From positions 1 through 19,380 of the forward strand of contig CAYMXZ010000045.1 in assembly GCA_964394475.1 (NCBI GenBank): a stretch of DNA of 19,380 nt. Direction: 5' to 3'. Below the pieces are notes generated by a model, which saw nothing but the letters and a program-made list of their open reading frames with translations, ran no database searches and was not told the origin of the DNA. The DNA is from RQOF01 sp964394475. GTDB taxonomy: Bacteria; Calditrichota; Calditrichia; RBG-13-44-9. Shown here piece by piece: positions 1 to 6,683 of this stretch (position 1 is the first letter of the stretch; every line of letters starts with the position of its first letter). The position numbers and the translations under genes were made by a program.

Positions 1-303
1 ATAAAAGAATAAAATTTTACTCTATTCATGTTACCATAAATATCGGTGAACAGCTAAACGATAAAATTTAGTAAAATTATTATTCTGTTATTAAAGAACG
101 TAAAGCAATTTTTATCGGAGTGAAAGCGCTTATTATGTAAACTATTTTTTAGAATCTTATTTCGAAAGGGAAGGTATGACAATCCTGTTAAGAATGAAAT
201 GGGTAAACGAGGGAGTTCAAGAATTAATGATTAAAGTTTTCTTCTCATTCTCCTGTTTTTATATTAGGACTTTATGTAAATCATTATTCACCGTAAAAGA
301 GGA
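1..303. other. AT-rich leader region without a confident gene
   Basis: This stretch before the first solid gene is strongly AT-rich. I see no long open frame that looks like protein and no tRNA. It holds two possible signals described separately: an 8-bp palindrome AAGCGCTT at 124-131 and a short ORF starting at 176. No promoter here is convincing. The end of an upstream gene is not visible. Confidence 0.6.
121..134. promoter_or_regulatory. Possible LacI/GalR-family operator
   Basis: The sequence TGAAAGCGCTTATT contains the perfect palindrome AAGCGCTT. Its centre fits the AANCGNTT core typical of LacI/GalR/CcpA-family operators, and its left half (TGAAAGCG) fits the cre-like consensus; the right half does not. 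It lies about 170-180 bases upstream of a sugar-isomerase-like gene, which would suit a sugar regulator. A single imperfect match in AT-rich DNA is weak evidence, and no regulator gene is present in the window. Confidence 0.2.
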
Positions 304-307
304 ATGA
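176..307 (+). CDS. Possible 43-aa small ORF coupled to the next gene
   Basis: The frame starts at ATG 176, directly after AAGGGAAGG (a purine-rich ribosome-binding-like run), and encodes 43 residues, MTILLRMKWVNEG onwards, with a hydrophobic middle (VFFSFSCFYI, residues 21-30). Its TGA overlaps the ATG of the following gene as ATGA at 304-307, a common sign of translational coupling. I recognise no family. It may be a leader peptide, a small membrane protein, or chance; the local AT-richness and lack of homology keep confidence low. Confidence 0.3.
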   Translation: MTILLRMKWVNEGVQELMIKVFFSFSCFYIRTLCKSLFTVKEE

Positions 308-1125
308 GAAAAAGAACAATGATTAAATGGGGTTTAACCTGTTTTTTTGAAGACCGTCGGCAGCTGATTAAGATTGTTGATCTCGCCAGAAAATATCCGA
401 TGTTAAAGTATATTGAGATCAGGGGTGAGCGACCCTTTTTCTCTCCCGAAGATCTCAAACGCAATGATATCAAATTCTTTCGCACAGTTATTGAAAAATC
501 AGGTCTGGCAGTAACCTTGCATGCTACTTTTTATGATATTAATCTTTCAACGATCAACAGTTATTTGAAAAAAGCCAATTTGCAATGTTATAAAACCTAT
601 CTCGATTTAGCCCGGCAAATCAATGCCCACACCATGGTTCTTCATGGGGGATATATGCATTATGACATGGTGGGTATCACATCCTTGAGAACGATGGCTG
701 TAAATAATCTCATTGAAAATCTGAAAATCCTCGGTGATTATGCCGCAAAAAGAAATGTTTTCATCGCACTGGAAAATTCTCCTCCCAATCGTTATCATTT
801 AATGGTAAAGGATTGGCAAAGTCACAAGCGTATTTTGAAAGCTGTCAATCATCCACGGGTAAAAGCCATCTTAGATATCGCCCATGCTCATCTTCACCGA
901 CTGGATATTGGGCGCTATTATCAAAACATCAAAAATTATCTGGTAGAATTGCACGTCCACAATAATGATGGGCACAGTGATTTACATACCGCGATTGATG
1001 AGGGAACTATTAATTACCAAAAATTTTTTGAACAGAATACTATCAATGTGCCGGTAATTATGGAAATCAGAAATATATCTGAGGCCATACAAAGTCTTCG
1101 CTGGATTAAAAGAATTGAAAGCTAA
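304..1125 (+). CDS. Sugar phosphate isomerase/epimerase-like TIM-barrel protein
   Basis: A 273-residue protein of the xylose-isomerase-like / AP endonuclease family 2 superfamily. These enzymes are cytoplasmic TIM barrels that use a divalent metal to isomerise or epimerise sugars or to cut abasic DNA. Candidate metal ligands sit at the expected strand ends: His73 (LHATF), His114 (VLHGG), Glu157 (ALENSP), Asp191 and His194 (LDIAHAH), His217/His219 (LHVHNNDG), Asp226/His228 and Glu254 (IMEI). The length is normal for sugar isomerases of the family. ATG 304 overlaps the stop of a short upstream ORF; ATG 319 is an alternative start. The C-terminus overlaps the DUF429 gene by 11 bases, so the two are probably co-translated. 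The exact substrate cannot be read from sequence; an endonuclease IV role is possible but the sequence looks more like the sugar isomerase branch. Confidence 0.8.
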   Translation: MRKRTMIKWGLTCFFEDRRQLIKIVDLARKYPMLKYIEIRGERPFFSPEDLKRNDIKFFRTVIEKSGLAVTLHATFYDINLSTINSYLKKANLQCYKTYLDLARQINAHTMVLHGGYMHYDMVGITSLRTMAVNNLIENLKILGDYAAKRNVFIALENSPPNRYHLMVKDWQSHKRILKAVNHPRVKAILDIAHAHLHRLDIGRYYQNIKNYLVELHVHNNDGHSDLHTAIDEGTINYQKFFEQNTINVPVIMEIRNISEAIQSLRWIKRIES

Positions 1126-1813
1126 AGCATACTTTGCCGGAGTCGATCCGGCTGCCAGTTCGAAAAAGTGGTCGGGATTGGCAGTGGTGGATAGCGCTAA
1201 ACGGGTTGTCTTTATTGGGCGCTGGAAAACGTTTGACGATCTGCTCTCTATTCTCCAGGAGTATCAACCGCATGTGAAACTCATCGGCGTCGATGGTCCT
1301 TTGCAACCACCTTATGATCTGGGACGCTGTTGTTTCACGTCTGAGTCATCCAGCTGTGGACATCGGCAGCAGGGAGAGCGGAAAGGTCGGTTTTGTGAGA
1401 AATTACTGATTCAAAATGGCTACCGCTGTTTTTTGACCTCGCGAAATAGTTTCATTCCCTCCTGGGTATATCGCTGTTTTATGCTGAACGATTTCCTGAA
1501 AGAACATGGTTTTTCAACCCTGGAAGTTTTCCCGTATGCCGCTCGAAAGGTTTTATTCCCTGATTTAGTCGGGAAAAAACAGCATCGTCAATTTCGAGAG
1601 GCACTGCAGACCAGACTCCGGCAATGGGGTTTAATTTTCCCCAATTCCTCAGAGTTATACAGCCATGATGAGCTGGATGCCATGATGGCTGCCATCACCG
1701 TTTTTCTGCACGCGCAAAAGAAAACGCAATTGGTGGGAGATGAAAAAGACGGTTTTATTTGTATACCGGTCGAAAGCGGAAGGAATGGAGAATATTCTGC
1801 AAAGAAAAAATGA
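1115..1813 (+). CDS. DUF429 family predicted RNase H-like nuclease
   Basis: A 232-residue protein matching DUF429, a family predicted to have an RNase H-like fold; its biochemical role is unproven. Visible family features are an N-terminal GVDPA strand with Asp11, the LIGVDGPLQPP strand with Asp60, the EVFPYAARKVLFP motif near 137-149, and the C-terminal HDELDAMMAA motif (His184, Asp185, Asp188). These acidic residues could form the metal site. The start is TTG 1115: the frame is closed by a stop at 1055, there is no ATG before the GVD strand, and the preceding bases (AAAAGAA) are only a weak ribosome site, which suits translation coupled to the overlapping upstream gene. A cysteine-rich stretch (RCC, SSSCGHR, residues 71-84) is notable and could be structural. 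Confidence 0.75.
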   Translation: MKAKAYFAGVDPAASSKKWSGLAVVDSAKRVVFIGRWKTFDDLLSILQEYQPHVKLIGVDGPLQPPYDLGRCCFTSESSSCGHRQQGERKGRFCEKLLIQNGYRCFLTSRNSFIPSWVYRCFMLNDFLKEHGFSTLEVFPYAARKVLFPDLVGKKQHRQFREALQTRLRQWGLIFPNSSELYSHDELDAMMAAITVFLHAQKKTQLVGDEKDGFICIPVESGRNGEYSAKKK

Positions 1814-1830
1814 AAGACTAATTATCTGAA

Positions 1831-1859
1831 TTGACATAAATGTAAAATTCTTTTAAATT
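1831..1859 (+). promoter_or_regulatory. Putative sigma70-type promoter for the LpoA-like gene
   Basis: A perfect -35 box TTGACA (1831-1836) is followed after 17 bases by TAAATT (1854-1859; 4 of 6 matches to TATAAT). It lies in the 76-base gap after the DUF429 gene and about 45 bases before the TTG start at 1905. Placement and spacing are right, but lineages of the Bacteroidota type use divergent promoters, so function is inferred. Confidence 0.5.
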
Positions 1860-1891
1860 TATCACACTTAAAAACACCAGCGTGAGATAAT

Positions 1892-1896
1892 GGAGG
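1892..1896 (+). promoter_or_regulatory. Ribosome binding site that selects the TTG 1905 start
   Basis: GGAGG lies 8 bases before TTG 1905, ideal spacing. It falls inside the longer frame opened by ATG 1890, which itself has no good upstream site. Starting at TTG gives a clean signal peptide beginning MKNKIYM, so I prefer 1905. Confidence 0.6.
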
Positions 1897-1904
1897 ATTG
1901 CTTG

Positions 1905-3749
1905 TTGAAAAACAAAATTTATATGGTCAGTTTACTCATCCTGCTAAGTATCAGTTTTTCTCTTTTTGCGCAATTTGAGGTGCATGATTTGTTTAAAAAG
2001 GGAATGGAATTTTATCGGCTGCAAAAATATAGTGAGGCGCAACGGACTTTTTTCGATATTTTAAAAAATCATCCGCAGTCAAATCTTCAAACTGCAGTAA
2101 AATTAATGCTGGCAAAATCGTATTATAAGCTGGAAGATTATCCCGCCGCTTTATTGGTAATAGAGGATTTTATCGGAAAGTATCCCGAAAGCTCGTATCT
2201 GGACGATATCTACTTTTTAAAAGGGAATGTTCATTACCGGCAAAACGATTACGCTCAGGCTATCGAAAATTGGCAATGGGTTATTTATAATGGAAGTGAT
2301 AACCGATTAAAGAAATTGGCAGGAGAATATGTATTTCACACTCTCGAATTATTTTTAACAGAAAAGCAAATTTCTGCCTTGAGCAAAAAATATCCAGATG
2401 ATCTCTTTACTGGTTTAGTTGAAATTGTGCAGGCGAAAAAAATGATCAATTCTGGCCAGGTGGAAGAAGGGGAATCTCGCTTGCAAAAATTTGTGGAAGA
2501 ATATCCTTATCATTTTTATGCAGAAACCGCTGCTGACATTCTGCGAGACCGCAAAGGAACCTCGCTTTCCAGCAATACCATACTAATAATGAAATCCAGG
2601 CAGGAAGAAAATAAAAAAATTAGTGATGCCATTGCCAAAGGATTCCTATACGCCGCCTATGAAATGTCCCAGCGTGATAAACAGAAGATGGTAATAGTGG
2701 ATACCCTCTCCGTTCCCAACAACATTCTTGGCACCATCGAACTGACCATGGATTATCTGGAAAAGAAAAATCCTCTGGCAGTGGTTGGCCCGATCGATGA
2801 CGATCAAAATACCACCCTGGCGCTGCTTTCTCGCTATGAATATTTCCCTTTCATCTCTCCCCTGAGTTCGGAAAAAGGATTAGCCGCCATCAGTCCTTAT
2901 GCCTTTCAGATCAATCCAGACGCCGAGATCAAAGGACGTTTTTTGGCCGAATACGCAGTGAAAGAATTGGGTTTAAAAACTTTTGCGACTCTGGCGCCTG
3001 CGGATGAATATGGGATGTCAATCATTAAAGGATTTGAAGAAACCGTTATAGAAAACGAAGCTGAAATCGTAGAAAAGCAGTGGTATTATGAAAATACGAC
3101 TGATTTCTCACGTCAGTTTAAAGTTATCCGACATAAAGGATTTTACCTGACATTTCGGGATTCAGTACTGGCTGTTGATTCGACTCTTAGCGAAGACATC
3201 ATCCAGGAGGATTATAAAAAATATTTAACTGAGATTTTGTTTTCAGAAAATTTGCGGCGGGAAATAGATTCCACTCAGGTCGCCTCAAAGGGAATCGATG
3301 GTTTATTTATTGCCACCTATCCTGAGTATATTTCTTACATTGCTCCCCAGTTTGCTTTCCAGAATATCCAAACCCAGTTATTGGGTAATGAAGGGTGGAA
3401 TAATGCAGATTTACTCGCTAAACACCGGCTATATCTGGATGGATTAATTTATATAACCGCCGGCTACGTTGATCCCCAATCCTGGAATTATACTGCTTTT
3501 GTTAGCCGATTCAGACAGCAAATGCAGGAAAGTCCGGAAGTGTATCATCTTTTAGGATATGATCTGGGTAAATGGATGATTTCCCAATATGAGCCAGGAA
3601 TTAATCGGGGAGTCTATCGCGATAAATTAATAAAAGGAGAATTATATCAGGGAATGCTGGAAAACATCGATTTTGGGATCAAACCGCGAGTAAATTCCCA
3701 GTTGAATGTTATTAAATTCTATCGCGGTCAGATTTTAAAAGTGAAATAA
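1905..3749 (+). CDS. Exported TPR + periplasmic-binding-fold protein (LpoA-like)
   Basis: A 614-residue protein (619 if ATG 1890 is used). It begins with a signal peptide (MKNKIYMVSLLILLSIS, probable cleavage at LFA/Q), so it is periplasmic; there is no lipobox. Residues about 25-200 form TPR helices (for example GMEFYRLQKYSEAQ, AKSYYKLEDYPAAL, GNVHYRQNDYAQAI). From about residue 225 onward it resembles the type I periplasmic binding fold of LivJ and ANF receptors, with the recognisable segment LAVVGPIDDDQNTTLALLSR, then FPFISP and AFQINPDAEIKG. TPR helices followed by this fold are the arrangement of LpoA, the outer-membrane activator of penicillin-binding protein PBP1A. Alternatively it is an amino-acid-type ABC substrate-binding protein, but no permease or ATPase gene is adjacent. 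The fold assignment is solid; the peptidoglycan role is inference. Confidence 0.75.
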   Translation: MKNKIYMVSLLILLSISFSLFAQFEVHDLFKKGMEFYRLQKYSEAQRTFFDILKNHPQSNLQTAVKLMLAKSYYKLEDYPAALLVIEDFIGKYPESSYLDDIYFLKGNVHYRQNDYAQAIENWQWVIYNGSDNRLKKLAGEYVFHTLELFLTEKQISALSKKYPDDLFTGLVEIVQAKKMINSGQVEEGESRLQKFVEEYPYHFYAETAADILRDRKGTSLSSNTILIMKSRQEENKKISDAIAKGFLYAAYEMSQRDKQKMVIVDTLSVPNNILGTIELTMDYLEKKNPLAVVGPIDDDQNTTLALLSRYEYFPFISPLSSEKGLAAISPYAFQINPDAEIKGRFLAEYAVKELGLKTFATLAPADEYGMSIIKGFEETVIENEAEIVEKQWYYENTTDFSRQFKVIRHKGFYLTFRDSVLAVDSTLSEDIIQEDYKKYLTEILFSENLRREIDSTQVASKGIDGLFIATYPEYISYIAPQFAFQNIQTQLLGNEGWNNADLLAKHRLYLDGLIYITAGYVDPQSWNYTAFVSRFRQQMQESPEVYHLLGYDLGKWMISQYEPGINRGVYRDKLIKGELYQGMLENIDFGIKPRVNSQLNVIKFYRGQILKVK

Positions 3750-3785
3750 CTATTTTCGATTGAACGCTTTTAGTTTTTATCAGGC

Positions 3786-4043
3786 ATGACGTGTGGACTT
3801 TGCCAACGGGAGGTTGAGGAATTCACCACCCATCATCTGGTTCCTAAATCAGAAAATGGTAGTGGGGAGGATGTGGTAATCGTATGCAAAGCCTGCCATA
3901 AAATGATCCATTCACTTTTTTCAAATCGTCAATTGGCGCGAGAGTTCAATACTATTTCCCGGCTGAAGAAACATCCGGCGATGAGGCGCTTTATTCGCTG
4001 GGTAAAAAAACAGGACCCGAATAAACGGATAAAGGTTCGTTGA
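3786..4043 (+). CDS. Small HNH endonuclease-like protein
   Basis: An 85-residue stand-alone HNH protein. It shows CGLC (Cys3, Cys6), the HH pair within TTHHLVPKS (residues 14-22), CKAC (Cys34, Cys37) and the closing HKMIH. The four cysteines form a likely structural zinc knot around the beta-beta-alpha metal nuclease motif, in which the first HH and last His bind the catalytic metal. The C-terminal half is short and basic (RRFIRWVKKQ, KRIKVR), fit for DNA binding. Family members range from homing and restriction enzymes to housekeeping nucleases; the target here is unknown. It lies 36 bases after the LpoA-like gene, has only a weak ribosome site, and ends 27 bases from the convergent PqqD-like gene. 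No methylase or other restriction partner is nearby. Confidence 0.75.
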   Translation: MTCGLCQREVEEFTTHHLVPKSENGSGEDVVIVCKACHKMIHSLFSNRQLAREFNTISRLKKHPAMRRFIRWVKKQDPNKRIKVR

Positions 4044-4070
4044 AAAACCGGGTTGTTTTATGCTGACTGT

Positions 4071-4481
4071 TTATAGTTTCTCTATGGAATCGAGAGAATC
4101 ATTATAAGGATGGCTGTAAAGGGTAATAAATTTTTCTTTATACATCTGTTGTGCAAATAATACCAATCTTTCCTGGACGGGTTGAACTTTCTCAGCAAAT
4201 TTTTCCTGAGCTTTTTGGGCAATTGCTTTCAGGGTATGAGTGCCATCGAAATGGGACCAGATAAATGATCCGATCAGGTCAAGGTGGATCCTCTGAGCCG
4301 GGTTTTTCGGTGCAGGAAGAAATTTCCGGGTAAACCAGTTTTGGGAATGAGGTACCAGCAGCACAATATGTTGGTCGTCGCTTTCAAGGTATTTCAACTG
4401 CCGGCGGGGATAGAGCTCCAGCCATTGGGTGATGATTTCCTGCCGTGAAAGCTTATTTTTTTTCTTCCTGAATAATCTCAT
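4071..4481 (-). CDS. PqqD family (RiPP recognition element-like) protein
   Basis: A 136-residue protein whose residues about 40-122 match the PqqD winged-helix fold: the segment IHLDLIGSFIWSHFDGTHTL (65-84) followed by KAIAQKAQEKF is the typical PqqD core. In known pathways PqqD binds precursor peptides and presents them to a radical SAM enzyme, and the fold is reused as the RiPP recognition element. The N-terminus is strongly basic (MRLFRKKKNK). It is the last gene of the probable mfd operon, 15 bases after surA. No radical SAM enzyme, precursor peptide or PQQ genes are in the window, so it is an orphan here. A role tied to its chaperone neighbours, or a partner elsewhere in the genome, are both possible. 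Confidence 0.7.
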   Translation of the reverse strand: MRLFRKKKNKLSRQEIITQWLELYPRRQLKYLESDDQHIVLLVPHSQNWFTRKFLPAPKNPAQRIHLDLIGSFIWSHFDGTHTLKAIAQKAQEKFAEKVQPVQERLVLFAQQMYKEKFITLYSHPYNDSLDSIEKL

Positions 4482-4496
4482 TTATGGCCATCTTAA

Positions 4497-5786
4497 TTAA
4501 ATATCAATTTTAATGACCACTGGTATTTCAGAGCGAAGTTGAGTTAACCAATTATTAAACTCTTTTTCGCGTTTATGCTGCAAGGCCCATTGTTCAAGTT
4601 GCTCCCAGTCATCTTTCAAACTAAACTGGCGTGCTTCTTGGCGAGCATTCAACAATACGATGTGATATCCAAATTCGGTTTTGAATGGGTCGCTGATTTC
4701 ACCCACCTTTAGATTTTTAATGGCTGTTTCAAATTCTTTAATCTGAAATCCACCCTCTTCAAAGACTCCTAAATGGCCACGATCCTTCTGAACATTCGGA
4801 TCAGCAGAATATTTTATGGCCATTTCTTCAAAAGTTGAATCCCCTTTCAAAACAGTTTGTCGAATCTGATTCAGTTTGTCGATTACTTTTTTTTCATCCT
4901 CAGCGGTGGGCTTCACCTGAATGAGAATATGGCGGATATTGATTCGTTCCCCCTGACGTTCGATCAATTGAATAATATGAAATCCGAATTGGGTTTGCAC
5001 AATATCGGATATTTTGCCTTCCTCTAAGGCAAAGGCTGCTTCCTCAAATTCTTTTACTAACGTCCCGCGAGACACAAATCCTAATACTCCGCCGTTAGCC
5101 GCCGATCCGGGATCCTCCGAATACTGACGGGCTAATGTGGCAAAATCCTGTCCTTCCTTTAGTTTATTCTGAATATCCTGAATTTTCTGATAGGCTTCTC
5201 TGATACTGTTTTCGCTGGGAGTGACCTGCATCAGAATATGACTGATATCAACACTGGCTTTCATTTTAGGAAGACTATCCTGAAACTCCTGATAAAATTG
5301 CTCAACCTCCTTGCGGGAAATTTTGATGTTGTTGAATCGTTTTTCTTTGAGAATACTGATCCGCATCTGGTTGGAAATTTCTTTTCGTAAATCATTTTTA
5401 ATTTTAAATAAGGGGGTAGAATAATATTCTTCTAACTTTTGCTCTGAACCCGCCTGTTTGATCATATATTCCATCTGCTGGTTGAGGTATTGATCCACTC
5501 GATCCTCATCGGCTTTTATGGTATCTTCATCCGCTTTTATGATCAGCAATTTTTGATCAATTAATCGATTTAAAAACTCTTTTCCCAATTTTTGATATAA
5601 ATCCGGCTGACGTGATATATCAATCTGGTTTTGAAAGGCATAAGAAGTAATCAGAGCATTGATGTCCGAAACCAACACGATTTCGTCACCCACAATGGCG
5701 GCGATCCCATCGAATAACTGCTGGGCTGACAATGAACCGACCATGATAATAAGTATGATAAAAACATATTTGCTGATGGTACTCAT
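4497..5786 (-). CDS. surA: SurA-type periplasmic peptidyl-prolyl isomerase/chaperone
   Basis: A 429-residue SurA-like protein, close to the E. coli length of 428. A signal peptide (cleavage likely at LSA/Q, residues 19-22) sends it to the periplasm, where SurA escorts outer-membrane proteins to the BAM complex and isomerises proline bonds. Residues about 25-175 form the N-terminal chaperone domain (IVGDEIVLVSDIN, FLNRLIDQKLL). Two parvulin domains follow, about 177-277 and 282-380. Both keep the paired active-site histidines: His183 (SHILMQV) with His270 (FGFHIIQL), and His286 (RHILIQV) with His375 (FGYHIVLL). GGAAAG before ATG gives a good ribosome site. An imperfect tandem heptad (IKADEDT/IKADEDR) lies at 83-96. 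It is preceded by two further parvulin-like genes and followed by a PqqD-like gene. Confidence 0.9.
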   Translation of the reverse strand: MSTISKYVFIILIIMVGSLSAQQLFDGIAAIVGDEIVLVSDINALITSYAFQNQIDISRQPDLYQKLGKEFLNRLIDQKLLIIKADEDTIKADEDRVDQYLNQQMEYMIKQAGSEQKLEEYYSTPLFKIKNDLRKEISNQMRISILKEKRFNNIKISRKEVEQFYQEFQDSLPKMKASVDISHILMQVTPSENSIREAYQKIQDIQNKLKEGQDFATLARQYSEDPGSAANGGVLGFVSRGTLVKEFEEAAFALEEGKISDIVQTQFGFHIIQLIERQGERINIRHILIQVKPTAEDEKKVIDKLNQIRQTVLKGDSTFEEMAIKYSADPNVQKDRGHLGVFEEGGFQIKEFETAIKNLKVGEISDPFKTEFGYHIVLLNARQEARQFSLKDDWEQLEQWALQHKREKEFNNWLTQLRSEIPVVIKIDI

Positions 5787-5833
5787 AACTTTCCTTTTTT
5801 CGAAAACAGTATAATATAAATGATTGACCCTAA

Positions 5834-6676
5834 TTATTTAATGTATTCAGGAAAAATTTTCACATCCGATTTTTCTACCAGTTTCTGCGCCAGTTCATTG
5901 ATGAGTTTTTCACGCTTCATGGCGATTAAGCGAAGTCTAATATCTTCCTTAACCAGATCTAACCGCCGATAACTCCCACTGCTCTGTTTATCCATCATCT
6001 GAAAATAATAATATCCATTCTCCAGTTGAATAGGGCCATATATTTTACCGGTGGTACCTGTTTTCACCAATCGCATGATTTCCTTCCGCAAGGAATTGAT
6101 GGAAATGTAACCAAGATCTCCATTTTTCTCAAGCATGCGATTTGGCTGGGCATCTAAAAAATTATTTTTGACGACCTCGAGTAAATTGCCTTTCTCTCTG
6201 ATTTCTTCAGCTATTGCCCTATCCAGATTGTCTAAGTAAAGCTGGACAAGATGAACTTCATCCTCATTGCGTATGAATTGCTGGATGTTTTTATCGTAGT
6301 AACTTGAAATCTCTTGTTCGGTAACAATGATCTCCCGCGGCAATTTGGCGGCCAGATATTTTTGAGAGAGCATTTCCTTTTGTAAAAAATCCAGTGACCA
6401 TTCTTCATAAGCGGAGAGTGCTAAACCTTCGGATTTGGCTGCCTGGGCCATGACAGTTTTTTGAACCCAACGGTCAATATACTGTCTGGCTAAAACTTCC
6501 CGATGTTCCTCGGGAATGTCGGGAGGCATCCAGCTCCATAATTCTTCCTGACTTAAATTCTCACCTTCTACTTTTGCCACAATTTTAACGGAGGGTTTTG
6601 AGTCGCTCCGACAATTCATAAAATTGACAATGAAAAAAGTGGCCAGGATTCCGAGAAGTATGAATCTGTTTAGCAT
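5834..6676 (-). CDS. Parvulin-like lipoprotein, probably non-catalytic chaperone
   Basis: A 280-residue SurA/PpiC-like protein. The N-terminus is a hydrophobic signal ending at Cys22 (NFMNC), an atypical lipobox but probably a lipoprotein. A helical chaperone-type region covers about 35-125, and a single parvulin fold about 139-230, recognised by EKNGDLGYISINSL and by the ending YGPIQLENGYYYFQM. The usual catalytic histidines appear replaced: Gln145 (VHLVQLYL) for the HIL histidine and Tyr223 for the G[FY]H histidine, so isomerase activity is doubtful. The start is supported by GGAAGC, which overlaps the upstream gene's stop codon 7 bases away, showing tight coupling to the larger parvulin lipoprotein. 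Confidence 0.75.
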   Translation of the reverse strand: MLNRFILLGILATFFIVNFMNCRSDSKPSVKIVAKVEGENLSQEELWSWMPPDIPEEHREVLARQYIDRWVQKTVMAQAAKSEGLALSAYEEWSLDFLQKEMLSQKYLAAKLPREIIVTEQEISSYYDKNIQQFIRNEDEVHLVQLYLDNLDRAIAEEIREKGNLLEVVKNNFLDAQPNRMLEKNGDLGYISINSLRKEIMRLVKTGTTGKIYGPIQLENGYYYFQMMDKQSSGSYRRLDLVKEDIRLRLIAMKREKLINELAQKLVEKSDVKIFPEYIK

Positions 6677-6683
6677 AAGCTTC

